A stretch of 64,000 nucleotides of DNA from Planctomycetota bacterium (GCA_013286045.1 JABDGM010000004.1:24580-88579); one strand, 5' to 3'; counted from the first letter of the stretch, positions 52,173 through 62,270 are shown. Program-made: numbers and translations. The notes: a model not told the origin generated them from the letters alone.

Positions 52173-53663
52173 ATGGCGACGGTCGTTTCCAATCTGCTTC
52201 CCGAGGTCGATACCTTCCTCGAAAAATCGCTCCAGCGTCCGCTCGTCGGCGGCAAAGAAGCCGAAGCCTCCGACGGCAGCACGTTCGAAACGCATGACCC
52301 CGGCTCGGGCGACATCCTCGCCACCGTGCCGAACTTCACCGCGAAAGATGTCGACGCCGCCGTCGCTGCCGCCCAAAAAGCGTTCGACAAATCCGGCTGG
52401 GCTACGATGGCCCCCAACGAACGCGGCGTCCTCCTTCATCGCCTCGCCGACGCCGTCGAAAAACGCATCCCGATCATCGGCCAAATCGAAGCGCTCGACG
52501 CCGGCAAACTCGAGCCGCACGCCCAAGGCGACGTCGCCAACTTTGTCGCTACCATTCGCTACTTCGCCGAAATGGCCCAGCACATCGCCCGCCGCAACGC
52601 CCTCGCGGTAAAAGGCCACGAAGCCTGGACCATGCGGCACCCCTGGGGCCCCTGCGGTTTCATCTTCCCCTGGAACTTCCCGTTCCTTCTCATCGGCTGG
52701 GGCATTTCGCCCGCCCTTGCCGCCGGTAACTCGGTCGTCATCAAACCGGCCGAGGACACGCCTCTCTCCGCGATCTACTTGAGCCACCTCGCGAAAGAAG
52801 TCGGCATCCCCGATGGCGTCATCAACGTCGTCACCGGCACCGGCGAAAAAACCGGCGCTGCCGTCTCGCAGCACAAAGGCTTCAAACGCATGGGCTTCAC
52901 CGGCTCGCCCGAAGTCGGCCGTATGGTCGGCGAAGCCTGCGGTAAGAACCTCATTCCCGTGAAACTGGAGCTCGGCGGCAAAGGCGCTGCCGTGGTCTTC
53001 GAAGACGTCGACGTCTGCGACACCGCCGCCAAACTCGTCGGCGCAATCACGTTCCACAGCGGCCAAGTCTGCTGCGACGCCACCCGCTGGCTCGTCCACA
53101 AGAACGTGTACAACGACTTCGTCAGCGAATGCTCGAAGCTCATCAAGCAGGTAAACGTCGGCTACCAAATGGACGGCACGACCCAAATGGGCCCGGTCGT
53201 CAACGAGAAGCAACGCAAACGCGTCCTCAGCTATCTCGAAAAGGGCGTCAAGGAAGGCGCCAAGATGATCGTCCAAGGCGGCCCCGCCGAAGTCTCCGGC
53301 AAGACCGGCCACTACGTCAAACCCGCCCTCATGGAAGGCACACTCGAAAACGTCGCCGCCAAAGAAGAGATCTTCGGCCCCGTAGCATACCTCGCCAAAT
53401 TCGATAGCGAAGACCAGGCAATCGCGATGGTCAACTCGACCGACTACGGTCTAGCGAACAGCGTCTGGTCCACCGACCTCAACCGCTGCTCCCGCGTCGC
53501 CGAACAAATGCGAGCCGGCAACTCCTGGATAAACGCCCACAATTTGTTCCCCCACGGCGTGCCCTACGGCGGCATCGGCAAGAGCGGCCTCGGCGGCGGC
53601 GTCAACAGCCCCGAAACCCTGTTCGACTACTGGCGCAGCGTAAGCTGCGTCCGTCCGCTGTAA
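52173..53663 (+). CDS. NAD(P)-dependent aldehyde dehydrogenase
   Basis: 496 residues, the usual length. Landmarks in order: FIFPWNFPFLLIGWGISPAL (N-terminal nucleotide region), KPAEDTPLSA, GFTGSPEVGR (NAD binding), LELGGKGAAVVFEDVD with the general-base Glu, HSGQVCCDATRWLVH with the catalytic Cys, and EEIFGPVAYL. GAGGG lies 7 bases before the ATG. It oxidises an aldehyde to the acid; the substrate cannot be read from sequence. It stands alone between BON and heparinase-like genes. Confidence 0.93.
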   Translation: MATVVSNLLPEVDTFLEKSLQRPLVGGKEAEASDGSTFETHDPGSGDILATVPNFTAKDVDAAVAAAQKAFDKSGWATMAPNERGVLLHRLADAVEKRIPIIGQIEALDAGKLEPHAQGDVANFVATIRYFAEMAQHIARRNALAVKGHEAWTMRHPWGPCGFIFPWNFPFLLIGWGISPALAAGNSVVIKPAEDTPLSAIYLSHLAKEVGIPDGVINVVTGTGEKTGAAVSQHKGFKRMGFTGSPEVGRMVGEACGKNLIPVKLELGGKGAAVVFEDVDVCDTAAKLVGAITFHSGQVCCDATRWLVHKNVYNDFVSECSKLIKQVNVGYQMDGTTQMGPVVNEKQRKRVLSYLEKGVKEGAKMIVQGGPAEVSGKTGHYVKPALMEGTLENVAAKEEIFGPVAYLAKFDSEDQAIAMVNSTDYGLANSVWSTDLNRCSRVAEQMRAGNSWINAHNLFPHGVPYGGIGKSGLGGGVNSPETLFDYWRSVSCVRPL

Positions 53664-53696
53664 ACCGCACGGCCAAATAAATCCCACCACGATGGC

Positions 53697-53720
53697 AACC
53701 GCATCGCTTGCGGTTTAGCT
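53697..53720. repeat. planctomycete-type hairpin repeat with GCTTGCGGTTTAGCT
   Basis: AACCGCA-tcgct-TGCGGTT makes a 7-bp stem after the aldehyde dehydrogenase stop codon, followed by TAGCT. The 17-base word TCGCTTGCGGTTTAGCT recurs at 59760-59776. It may be a terminator or a dispersed repeat. Confidence 0.45.
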
Positions 53721-53787
53721 CAACCTCCGCGCGCTGCGCACCGGTGCAGCGCGCTCCGCCTATCCGCGCGTGCGCTCCAATCCTTCG

Positions 53788-55740
53788 ATGAAAACGCTCA
53801 CCCTAATTCTCGCATTCTTAGCCACCTCGCTCGTCGCGATTTATTCGCGTGCCGAAGAGACCGGCTACCCGCCCAAAGTTTCGCGGGAAGACCTAGAGCA
53901 CCGCATCAAAGAAATGCCGCACGGCCACCCGCGCCTCCTCACCACGCGCGATCAACTCACCAACCTCTCGAAATCCGTCGACACCGACCCTCTCCGTCGC
54001 GCACTCGCCGACTCCATCCTTCTTGAAGCGGACAAACTTCTATCCACCTCACCAGTCGAGCGCAAACTCATCGGTCGACGCCTGCTCGATAAATCTCGCG
54101 CCTGCCTCGAGCGTGTCCTCCTCCTCTCAACCGCGTACTACCTCACGAACGACAAAAAATACGTCGACCGCTGCCGCGAAGAAATGCTCGCAGCCGCCCA
54201 CTTCAGCGATTGGCACCCCGACCACTTCCTAGACACAGCCGAAATGACCTGTGCCCTCGCCATCGGTTACGACTGGCTCTACGACCAGCTCGACGAACCG
54301 ACACGTAAAGAAATCCGCGAAGCCATCGTCCAAAAAGGTGTCCGCATTCCCTACGACACAAAGCACAACGCCTGGCAGCGCATGACTAACAACTGGGGCC
54401 AGGTCTGCCACGGCGGCCTAACGCTCGGCGCGCTTGCTGTTGCCGAAGACGAACCCGAACTTGCCGCGCATACGATCGACGACTCACTCAAAAATGTCGT
54501 CCTCGCAATGGCCGCCTACGCCCCCAACGGCGGTTACCCCGAAGGCCCCGGCTACTGGTCCTACGGCACCAGCTACAACGTACTCCTAATCGCCGCCCTC
54601 GAATCCGCGCTGGGCACCGACTTCGGCCTAACCAAAGCGCCCGGCTTCGATCACACCGGCGAGTTTCCCGCCCTCGCCTGCGGCCCCTCCGGCCTGTTCT
54701 TCAACTACGCCGACGGCGGCGAGCACCGCGGCCCCGAATCAATTCGTTTTTGGTTCGCCGACCGCTACCATCACCCCGACTGGCTCCGCAACGAACGCGA
54801 CCTGTGGCAGCAAACCGCAGACAACATCAAAGCCGGTCGCCCCGCCGGCCTCCACTTCGCGCCTCTCGCCCTGCTCTGGATGCAGCCACCGGCAGACGAC
54901 GTCAAACCCGAAATGCCACTCGCTTGGCAAAGCAAAGGCACCGTCCCAATCGTCCTGCTGCGCAGCTCGTGGGACGACGCCAACGCCACATTCGTCGGCC
55001 TCAAAGCCGGCTCCCCCGCCGGAAACCATGGCCACATGGACGCCGGCTCCTTCGTCCTGGATTCCGACGGCGTCCGCTGGGCTTCCGATCTCGGCATGGA
55101 AGATTACAACGCCATCGAACAGCGGCACATGAATCTCTGGAGCTCCGCACAAGACTCCGACCGCTGGACAATCTTCCGCCTCAGCAACTTCGGCCACAAC
55201 ACACTCGTCATCGATGACCAGCTCCAACACGCCGCCGGCAACACCGCGATCACACAATTCTCCGACGACCCAAAACACCTTTTCGCCATCGTCGATCTAA
55301 CGCCCGTCTACAAAGACCAGGTGAAATCCGCGCGCCGCGGCATCATGGTCCTTCCTACTCGCGAGGTCCTCATTCGCGATGAGCTCCACGGCCTCAAACC
55401 GGGCAGCAAAGTCCGCTGGCAGATGATCACACACGGCACGCCCGACGAACTTGGCAAACCCCAAGTCACGCTCCATGAGCACGACAAGCAGTTGAAGCTG
55501 ACACTAACAAAGCCAGAAACGTACACCTGGACACAAATCGACACCGAAAAGCGCCGCCACGAATGGGACACCCCGAATCCTGGCACCCGCATGATCGCCT
55601 GCGAGGCCATCGCTCCCGACTCAGGCGAGCTCACGTTGGGTGTCCTGGCAACGCCTGGTTCTTGCGAGAAGTCCGTCGCCAAAGACTTCATTCCGAAGTG
55701 GCTCAACGAACTGCCAACGACTCAGAAGGAATCGCAATAA
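53788..55740 (+). CDS. heparinase II/III-like secreted protein
   Basis: 650 residues from the ATG at 53788, which starts a signal peptide (TLTLILAFLATSLVAIYSRA); a GTG at 53770 is also possible. The N-terminal domain is a helical barrel (LSTAYYLTNDKKYVDRC, ALAIGYDWLYDQLDEPTRKEIREAI, NNWGQVCHGGLTLGALA); the C-terminal beta-sandwich has GHMDAGSFVLDSDGVRWASDLGMEDY, the heparinase II/III signature. Such enzymes eliminate uronic-acid-containing polymers, and exported planctomycete forms are used against algal polysaccharides. The exact substrate is unknown. Confidence 0.85.
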   Translation: MKTLTLILAFLATSLVAIYSRAEETGYPPKVSREDLEHRIKEMPHGHPRLLTTRDQLTNLSKSVDTDPLRRALADSILLEADKLLSTSPVERKLIGRRLLDKSRACLERVLLLSTAYYLTNDKKYVDRCREEMLAAAHFSDWHPDHFLDTAEMTCALAIGYDWLYDQLDEPTRKEIREAIVQKGVRIPYDTKHNAWQRMTNNWGQVCHGGLTLGALAVAEDEPELAAHTIDDSLKNVVLAMAAYAPNGGYPEGPGYWSYGTSYNVLLIAALESALGTDFGLTKAPGFDHTGEFPALACGPSGLFFNYADGGEHRGPESIRFWFADRYHHPDWLRNERDLWQQTADNIKAGRPAGLHFAPLALLWMQPPADDVKPEMPLAWQSKGTVPIVLLRSSWDDANATFVGLKAGSPAGNHGHMDAGSFVLDSDGVRWASDLGMEDYNAIEQRHMNLWSSAQDSDRWTIFRLSNFGHNTLVIDDQLQHAAGNTAITQFSDDPKHLFAIVDLTPVYKDQVKSARRGIMVLPTREVLIRDELHGLKPGSKVRWQMITHGTPDELGKPQVTLHEHDKQLKLTLTKPETYTWTQIDTEKRRHEWDTPNPGTRMIACEAIAPDSGELTLGVLATPGSCEKSVAKDFIPKWLNELPTTQKESQ

Positions 55741-55759
55741 CGCGCGAGGGCCGCGTTCG

Positions 55760-55996
55760 TTACTGCATCCAAGTCAACAGCTGAATCACCCCCAGCACGA
55801 TCCCCATGAACACGACGATCCACAGCGCAAACCGCGCCGCGTGATTGAGAATCGCCCCCATCTCTTCGTGCCGCGTCGCCGCGCACACCAGGCTTACGCT
55901 CGTTACCAGCGGAACCGCATACCACAGCCGCACGATACCGACCGCCGCCAACAGGCAACTCGACATGCTCGGCGCTTGTTGCAAAAGGTGGATCAT
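55760..55996 (-). CDS. small membrane protein
   Basis: 78 residues with two predicted membrane helices (LLAAVGIVRLWYAVPLVTSVSLVC and FALWIVVFMGIVLGVIQLLTW). Its ATG shares a base with the TAA of the gene upstream (TAATG), which argues that it is real and translationally coupled. The two form a small membrane unit. No family recognised. Confidence 0.6.
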   Translation of the reverse strand: MIHLLQQAPSMSSCLLAAVGIVRLWYAVPLVTSVSLVCAATRHEEMGAILNHAARFALWIVVFMGIVLGVIQLLTWMQ

Positions 55997-56610
55997 TACG
56001 TTTTCCCGGTTTGTTCCCCGCTGTCTACCTCCGGTGCAATGACCAGCGGCCCTCCATACGCATCGAAAATCACGAGCACGTTGAGCAGCCCGGCGATCAC
56101 CGTGAAGACCGTGCCGATATCAAAATACTCACCCAAATCGTAGTTCCATTTGGACAATTCGTCCGGACTGGTAACCACGTGATTCGGATCCGAAAGATCC
56201 GGCGACTGCATCAAGTTCGGTTGGTCCAACGGCGGAAAATCATACGGCGGCCGCATGAAGTTGCCGAACGGCTCCTTATGCTCCCGCATCCGCGCCCGTT
56301 GCACGATCGCCGGCAGCGCCGGCAATCCGACACCCACCTGACAAATATATTGCCACCGATCCAGAAACTGTCGCGAGAAAACATCCGCCGTCGACGCGTA
56401 CACCACGCGCCCGCCGCCAATGTACATGCCGTAGATAAACGTGCCGACAATGCACACAAAGAACAAAATCCCTTTGCCCGTCCGACCCTGATAGATGTGC
56501 CCCGCTCCCGGGATCAACCAGGCCAAGAACGCCGCCACCCGCGGATCTTTCAAATCGATTTCCAACATCGATTCGTTGCTTTCACTGGGGGTGGTAATAA
56601 TTTTTTCCAT
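55996..56610 (-). CDS. TM2-like membrane protein, planctomycete conserved type
   Basis: 204 residues. After a short polar N-terminus, the segment DPRVAAFLAWLIPGAGHIYQGRTGKGILFFVCIVGTFIYGMYIGGG has the layout of a TM2-type domain: a helix, GxGHxYQGR and a second helix. A further membrane helix lies at FDIGTVFTVIAGLLNVLVIFDAY. The region between contains PPYDFPPLDQPNLMQSPD, a Pro-rich loop. The TAATG overlap couples it to the 78-residue membrane protein. Function not known. Confidence 0.65.
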   Translation of the reverse strand: MEKIITTPSESNESMLEIDLKDPRVAAFLAWLIPGAGHIYQGRTGKGILFFVCIVGTFIYGMYIGGGRVVYASTADVFSRQFLDRWQYICQVGVGLPALPAIVQRARMREHKEPFGNFMRPPYDFPPLDQPNLMQSPDLSDPNHVVTSPDELSKWNYDLGEYFDIGTVFTVIAGLLNVLVIFDAYGGPLVIAPEVDSGEQTGKT

Positions 56611-56772
56611 GGCGATCGCTCAAACCAAACGCATCATTCGACGGCAGTCGCGACGACGCTCTGCCGGGCCTATATTCTAGGACACACCGTCACCCGTTCC
56701 AGGCCAGTTTCGAGCGTCAGCGTCGTTCCAACTTCGCTCTACACGTAATTCGCCGGCCAAAAAACTTTCTTA

Positions 56773-56865
56773 GACAGGATGAACGGGATCAACAAGATAA
56801 AACAAAATGCTTCGCGCCGCGCGCAGAATTTCATCCTGTAAATCCAATTAATCCTGTCAAAAATC
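56773..56865. repeat. dispersed GACAGGAT/ACAGGATT repeat pair
   Basis: GACAGGATGAACGGGATCAA at the left and, complementary, AATCCTGTC and CATCCTGTAAATCC at the right, separated by about 30 bases. Together they form a long imperfect inverted repeat. The ACAGGATTNACAGGAT pattern is a familiar bacterial intergenic repeat. It fills the space upstream of the TM2-like gene and downstream of the FHA gene. Confidence 0.55.
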
Positions 56866-56886
56866 GCGGTCGAATTCAGATACCGC

Positions 56887-57567
56887 TCACTGCGAAGCTT
56901 CCGGCTCGCCAATCTTCCGCAGATACTCGGCCAATTGCGCCTGGAGATCGAGTAGCTGCTGCCACTGCGTCACATCAATCTGAAAATGCGACGCCCCCTC
57001 CGGCAGCACGGCCGATTGCACGAGCGTCCGGCTCTGCAAATGAAGAAATTCAAAAATCTCCGAAAGCTGCGCCGCCTGACCCGGGCTCAGACCGCTCGGC
57101 AATTCCGGCGCCGACGGAATGTGGAGCGTGCTGTGCAAGCTGTCCGACGCGCCCCATCGCAATTCGAAATCCAGCGACTCCGGCCCGTGATCACCCTCGT
57201 CTTTATCTGGCGTCAAATCATCCGTAACGCTCAGCCCGTTCTCGCGCAGCTCGTCCAATCGCCCGACGATCTGATCCTTCGTGCCGTACAACAAAATGCT
57301 GCGCCCCACGGCAATCACATCGCCAAATTGCAGAATGCGAAGTTGCACGTCTTCGCCATTCACGCGCGTGCCGTTCGTGCTCTCCAAATCCGTGAGCACG
57401 AGCTTACCTTGATCCTCTTGGATCTTGATGTGGAACCGGCTGATCCGCTCATCATTGAGTTGAACCGTGTTTCCCTCTTCGCGTCCGATCGTCACCGGAG
57501 TGTTCAGATGATCAAACACGCGGCCACGGTCAGCCCCGTCCAGAATTCGCAACGTTACGTCAGCCAT
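56887..57567 (-). CDS. FHA-domain protein
   Basis: 226 residues from the ATG at 57567. Residues 1-95 are a forkhead-associated domain: VTIGREEGNTVQLNDERISRFHIKI, then LTDLESTNGTRVNGEDVQ and GDVIAVGRSILLYG. The GRExxN, SRxH and TNGTxxN sites bind phosphothreonine. The C-terminal half is helical, with a coiled coil near LQAQLAEYLRKIG. It is a reader of protein phosphorylation in the cytoplasm; its kinase partner is not in the window. Confidence 0.92.
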   Translation of the reverse strand: MADVTLRILDGADRGRVFDHLNTPVTIGREEGNTVQLNDERISRFHIKIQEDQGKLVLTDLESTNGTRVNGEDVQLRILQFGDVIAVGRSILLYGTKDQIVGRLDELRENGLSVTDDLTPDKDEGDHGPESLDFELRWGASDSLHSTLHIPSAPELPSGLSPGQAAQLSEIFEFLHLQSRTLVQSAVLPEGASHFQIDVTQWQQLLDLQAQLAEYLRKIGEPEASQ

Positions 57568-57821
57568 CGATAGTGTCACACATGCAGGTAAGCGTCACGC
57601 GCTTGCGTACGTTGCGCCATCTTGCGCCAGAAAAGGCCAGCAGCGTCGAATAGAAGTTCCGTGGAGCTCTAAAAAGGTTATCGCGTAGAACCGTCCCTCG
57701 GCTCCCCAACTACTGCCTACAACTCCATTCTGCGCAATAAATGAACCCTTCGCAACCAGCCGAAAATAGTGCTCATCTCGCTCCTCAAGATGCTCTCCTT
57801 CAGCGCGGCGAGAGCCCCACC

Positions 57822-59432
57822 TTAGTGCCGAAAATGCCGATGCCCCGTGAAGATCATCGCCATCCCATGCTGGTTGCAGGCCGCGATCACTTCCTCATCG
57901 CGACGCGATCCGCCCGGCTGAATGACAGCCGTCACGCCCGCCTCCGCCGCCCGGTGAATCGAATCCGCAAACGGGAAAAACGCATCCGAAGCCAATACCG
58001 ATCCCCGCGACCGATCCCCCGCTTTTTTGATCGCAATCTCGACCGAATCCACCCGGCTCATCTGCCCCGCCCCCACGCCGACTACCATCAAATCCTTCAC
58101 CAGCACGATCGCGTTCGACTTCACATGCCGGCACACCGACCACGCTAACCGCAAGTCGATTTCCTGCTCTTTCGTCGCCTTGGCGTCAGTTACCGCCTGC
58201 CACAGCGCATCGTCATCGCGCTGATTATCCGCCGTCTGGTACAGCATCCCGCCGCTGACTTGCCGAAATTCCCGCTCACTACGCGCCGGAACCATCATCT
58301 GTTCCAGGCTCAAAAGCCGCACGTTCGCTTTCCACTTCGGCTTCGTCGTAAGAATCTGGAACGCCTCTGGCGAAAACTCCGGCGCCACAATCGCCTCGAC
58401 GAACCGATTTTCATCCGCCAAAAACTCCGCCGCCACCGCATCCACAGGTTCGTTGAATCCCAACACCGACCCAAACGCACTCACCGGGTCGCCGTTCCAA
58501 GCCCGCTCGACTGCCTCGCCAATCGTCTCCGCCCCTGCCGCGCCGCACGGATTGTTATGCTTGACCACCACGACGCTTGGCATCGGTAGCGACCGCACCA
58601 TCGCTAGCGCGCTGTCCAGGTCCAGCAGGTTGTTGTACGACAACTCCTTGCCGTGCAGCTGCTTTGCCCGCAACAGCGACCCCGCGGCAGCATCGCTCGC
58701 CGCGTACACCGCCGCCGTCTGATGCGGATTTTCCCCGTACCGCAAGGTCGCGCTTCGCCGCAGCGAAACTTGAACCGTCTCAGGAAACTCATCACCCGCA
58801 GGCGCCTGTAGCCCGCTCGGCTGTCCACCTCCGTGCAGCTCTGCGAAGTAATACGCAATCGCCGTGTCGTACGACGCCGTATGCGCGAATGCCGCGCCCG
58901 CCAGTTCGCGCCGCAGCTCGGGCGACGTCACTCCACCGCTACGAACCTGCTGCAGAATCGCCCCGTACTGATCCGGACTGCACGCGATCGTCACGAAGGC
59001 GTGATTCTTCGCCGCCGCTCGAATGAGCGTCGGCCCGCCGATGTCGATATTCTCAATCGCTTCGTCGACCGTCACCCCCGGCTTGGCGACCGTCTCCCGA
59101 AACGGATACAGGTTCACCACCACCAGCTCAAACGGCACGATCCCCTGGCCCGCAATCGCGGCCATGTCGGCTGGGTTATTCCGCCGGCACAAAATCCCGC
59201 CGTGGATTTTTGGATGGAGGGTTTTGATTCGCCCGTCCATCATTTCCGGAAAACCGGTATAAGCGGCCACCTCCCGAACCGGTACTCCCGCCTCTTCCAA
59301 ATGCTTCCGCGAACCCCCGCTCGCGTAGATCTCAACTCCTGCTGCCACAAGGCCTTGGGAAAATTCCAACAGGCCCGTTTTATCACTGACGCTCACCAGC
59401 GCCCGCTCGATTTTGGGCGAGGTTATAGCCAC
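57822..59432 (-). CDS. purH: bifunctional AICAR formyltransferase / IMP cyclohydrolase
   Basis: 536 residues from a GTG with AAGGA 7 bases upstream, the family's normal length. The IMP cyclohydrolase half has [57 protein letters not shown] and NLYPF. The formyltransferase half has [44 protein letters not shown] and a closing [11 protein letters not shown] with the active His. It performs the last two steps of purine synthesis to IMP. No other pur gene is nearby. Confidence 0.97.
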   Translation of the reverse strand: MAITSPKIERALVSVSDKTGLLEFSQGLVAAGVEIYASGGSRKHLEEAGVPVREVAAYTGFPEMMDGRIKTLHPKIHGGILCRRNNPADMAAIAGQGIVPFELVVVNLYPFRETVAKPGVTVDEAIENIDIGGPTLIRAAAKNHAFVTIACSPDQYGAILQQVRSGGVTSPELRRELAGAAFAHTASYDTAIAYYFAELHGGGQPSGLQAPAGDEFPETVQVSLRRSATLRYGENPHQTAAVYAASDAAAGSLLRAKQLHGKELSYNNLLDLDSALAMVRSLPMPSVVVVKHNNPCGAAGAETIGEAVERAWNGDPVSAFGSVLGFNEPVDAVAAEFLADENRFVEAIVAPEFSPEAFQILTTKPKWKANVRLLSLEQMMVPARSEREFRQVSGGMLYQTADNQRDDDALWQAVTDAKATKEQEIDLRLAWSVCRHVKSNAIVLVKDLMVVGVGAGQMSRVDSVEIAIKKAGDRSRGSVLASDAFFPFADSIHRAAEAGVTAVIQPGGSRRDEEVIAACNQHGMAMIFTGHRHFRH

Positions 59433-59560
59433 TTCGAATTCCTTAAAAATATTTTTTAGATTCTGCGAACCACCGAAACTCGACCCGCGTATATCGGGTT
59501 AGAAGCAAGAGTGGCGATGGTGACTCCCGCCCAAATTTGTCACCGTCGTCGCAGTGCTGC

Positions 59561-59683
59561 TTTGGCCGGTAGCACCCAGCCGCGGCCAAAATAGCACCTC
59601 TCGCCGTCCCTTTCAACGTGCGCCTCGGGCCACCGTCCCCCCCTCAACCCGGGGCCGAGTCACAAAGGGACGGCGTTTTTTTT
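59561..59683 (+). ncRNA. structured RNA or long terminator candidate
   Basis: On the + strand: stem TTTGGCCG/CGGCCAAA (59561-59590), then a 12-bp stem CGCCGTCCCTTT (59602-59613) with AAAGGGACGGCG (59664-59675), holding an inner CTCGG/CCGAG pair, followed by eight T. The second stem and T-run are a standard terminator shape; the first, well-formed hairpin suggests that a short transcript is being ended. No + strand gene reads in from the left (PurH is divergent). It could be a small RNA of about 120 bases, or a stop for an unrecognised transcript. Confidence 0.4.
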
Positions 59684-60449
59684 GCGCTGATGGTTTTTTT
59701 GACCCATCAAACTTTCTCGCGCACCGGTCCCTGCTTCGTTGCGCGAACGCGTCCCAATCTCGCTTGCGGTTTAGCTAAACCATCCCACGTAACCCGCACC
59801 AATTTTCTTCGCTCCGCTATCGCAAACCCATCACGCACCCACTGCGTAGTAACTCCAGAACGAGAACACCTCGCAGAAAAAATCGCCGATCGCAAAACCA
59901 AGTTTCGCCCTCGGCCCCGGAAGTCTGCAAGCTCGCTCCCAATCGTGAGCCGGTCATTACGACGGACCGGCATCTAAACGGCACGAAGCCAACAACGCTC
60001 GACCTCGCTGGTCATGGTCACGCAACGTGCACGGAAGCCTGCGATGTCACGAATCGGGTTCAGGAGTAGTTGGCCATCTCGCGGATTGCTTGACATTGCT
60101 ACACCCGCGCAACATGATCGGTTTGTACCGTTTATTCCGTTAACTTGGTGCTCGAACACCTGACGGACAACAGGCATAACCCTTCAGACAACGCCGCACG
60201 TTAGAACCAAAGACTTTGGCTCTAACGTTACCTACCGAGCAATTGGCGTGCTCGAGTGCGGTTAACGCAACGTGTAGCGGGACTGCCGTCAAAGCGACTC
60301 GCGTCCGGAAGAAAAGCCCCCAAGCTTTTTTTGACCACGCCTTAATCGTGTTCTATATTCCTTTGGCCACCTCTCTCAGACCCACCGAACGCGCGCTCGT
60401 TCGGCGTGCTGCACGGCAGCAGCTCGACGGCGCAAAACAGGAATCTACG
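59684..60449. other. noncoding stretch upstream of protease gene
   Basis: About 770 bases. A TGATGG/CCATCA hairpin follows the structured candidate; TCGCTTGCGGTTTAGCT (59760-59776) repeats the word at 53704-53720 and continues as TAGCTAAAC, a dyad. The open frame that extends the protease upstream to 60216 has no signal peptide and lacks a ribosome site, so I take it as noncoding. No other gene is recognisable. Confidence 0.4.
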
Positions 60450-62210
60450 ATGCGACCCCAGGTCCCCGCCTTATCGCGTCTGCTGGCAAAGTTTACCACC
60501 CTCTGTTTGTGTACCGGGCTCGCCTCGGTCGCTTTCAGTCAGAATCAGCAACAGCCAGCGCTCCCCGTGGCGCTCCCTGCTGCCGGCGCTGCCGAAACCG
60601 CGATCGCGAACACGCTCGAAACCGGTCACACGCTCGAGCAAAACGGTAAATGGGCCGACGCCCTCACCAAATACGAAGAAGCCCTCCACGAAACGCCGGA
60701 AGAACCACGCCTCCAAGCCCGTTTCGACGTCGCCCGCCTCCACTACAGCCTCGACCAGCGTTACGAAGATCGCAGCTTCCGCGATTCGCTCCGCACGCTT
60801 ACCCCCACCCAAGCGCTCGACCAATACACCGACCTCTTGAGCAAAATCGAGGCTCACTACTACACCGACCCGCCATGGCAAACCATGACCCAACGCGGTG
60901 CCTCTGCCATGGACATCGCCCTGGCCAATGAAAACTTCCTCCGCAACCAAGGCGTTCGCGTCCGCGGCCAACAAATCGAACAACTCCGCAATGAAGTCGT
61001 TGCCCTTCCCGGCAAGTACGCGATTAAATCCGGCAAGGACGCCTCGGCCGTCGCTTCCCAAATCGCTCACCTGATTCGCACCCGAGTCGGTATCAGCGAA
61101 ACCGCCACGCTGCTCGAATTCACCTCCGCCGCCGCCGGTGGCTTGGATCACTACTCCGCGTTCCTCACCGCCGATCAGCTCCGCGACATCTACTCGCAAA
61201 TCGAAGGCAACTTTGTCGGCCTCGGTGTCGAGCTCAAAGCCGACCAAGGCGCACTGTTGATCGTCCACGTCATCCCACACAGCCCCGCCGAACAATCTGG
61301 CATCCACGAAGGCGATCGCATCACCGCCGTCGACGGCCAACAAACCAAGTCGCTCTCCACCGACGAAGCCGCTTCGCTCCTCACCGGCGAAGAAGGCAGC
61401 ACCTGTCGCGTGACCGTAGCCTCGCTTGGCCAGGCACCGCACGACATCTCGGTCCGCCGCGCCAGCGTCGATGTCCCCAGCCTCGAAGGCGTGAAAATCA
61501 TCGACCCCGTGAAAGGCGTCGCCTACATCCGTATCCCCGCTTTCCAAAAGACCACGCCGACTGATCTCGAAAACGCTCTCTGGGACCTCCAGAAACAAGG
61601 CATGCAGTCTTTGGTTCTCGACCTCCGCGGTAACCCCGGCGGCTTGCTCACCGCGAGCGTCGAGGTCGCCGACAAGTTCATCGCCGATGGCCCGATCGTC
61701 TCGACCCGCGGCCGCAGTGAACCGGAAAACTTTAGCTACCGCGCTCACCGCCCCGGCACCTGGCGTGTTCCGCTCGTCGTGCTGATCGACGGCGACAGCG
61801 CGAGTGCCAGCGAAATCTTCGCCGGTGCGATCAAAGATTCCGGCCGCGGTAAAATCGTCGGCACCCGCTCGTACGGCAAAGGCTCCGTCCAAGGCATCTT
61901 CCCGCTCGGTAAGAACGGTGCTGGTGCTCGCCTCACGACCGCGAAGTTCTTCTCGCCGAATAATCACCCAATTGCGAACGTTGGCGTGTCGCCCGATATC
62001 GACGTCCGCAACCTGGCGAACGTCGCCAGCGACGGCTCCGCCACCGCAAACCACTACCTGGTAAACTTCCGCCCCTCGGAAGGTGCCACGGCTTCAACAA
62101 CGAACGGCGTCACCGCCCCAGCCGCAACGCCCGCGAGCACGCCCGACAAAGATCGCGTCCTCGACATCGCCGTCGGCGTCGCCCGCGAAATGCCCCCGGT
62201 ACAACTCTAA
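60450..62210 (+). CDS. carboxyl-terminal processing protease (S41, PDZ domain)
   Basis: 586 residues from the ATG at 60450 (AGGA 7 bases upstream), which begins a signal peptide (LCLCTGLASVAFS). A helical repeat-like domain (residues 45-175), a PDZ domain (LGVELKADQGALLIVHVIPHSPAEQSGIHEGDRITAVDG, about 255-345) and the S41 core follow: LVLDLRGNPGGLLTASVEVAD, then DSASASEIFAGAIKDSGRGKIVGTRSYGKGSVQ with the catalytic Ser (SAS) and Lys (YGKGS). It cleaves C-terminal parts of exported proteins in the periplasm. A clear terminator lies at 62271. Confidence 0.93.
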   Translation: MRPQVPALSRLLAKFTTLCLCTGLASVAFSQNQQQPALPVALPAAGAAETAIANTLETGHTLEQNGKWADALTKYEEALHETPEEPRLQARFDVARLHYSLDQRYEDRSFRDSLRTLTPTQALDQYTDLLSKIEAHYYTDPPWQTMTQRGASAMDIALANENFLRNQGVRVRGQQIEQLRNEVVALPGKYAIKSGKDASAVASQIAHLIRTRVGISETATLLEFTSAAAGGLDHYSAFLTADQLRDIYSQIEGNFVGLGVELKADQGALLIVHVIPHSPAEQSGIHEGDRITAVDGQQTKSLSTDEAASLLTGEEGSTCRVTVASLGQAPHDISVRRASVDVPSLEGVKIIDPVKGVAYIRIPAFQKTTPTDLENALWDLQKQGMQSLVLDLRGNPGGLLTASVEVADKFIADGPIVSTRGRSEPENFSYRAHRPGTWRVPLVVLIDGDSASASEIFAGAIKDSGRGKIVGTRSYGKGSVQGIFPLGKNGAGARLTTAKFFSPNNHPIANVGVSPDIDVRNLANVASDGSATANHYLVNFRPSEGATASTTNGVTAPAATPASTPDKDRVLDIAVGVAREMPPVQL

Positions 62211-62270
62211 CGACTAAGTCGTAGCTGGATTCGCAAGAATCCGGCCCCAACCGCATCCTGATTCCCTCCG

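Noticed and set aside
52158..53312. 384-residue minus-strand frame inside the aldehyde dehydrogenase
   Set aside because: Antisense shadow; the + strand protein is a full-length, motif-complete enzyme.
60471..62054. 527-residue minus-strand frame inside the S41 protease
   Set aside because: Antisense shadow of a gene with signal peptide, PDZ and catalytic motifs.
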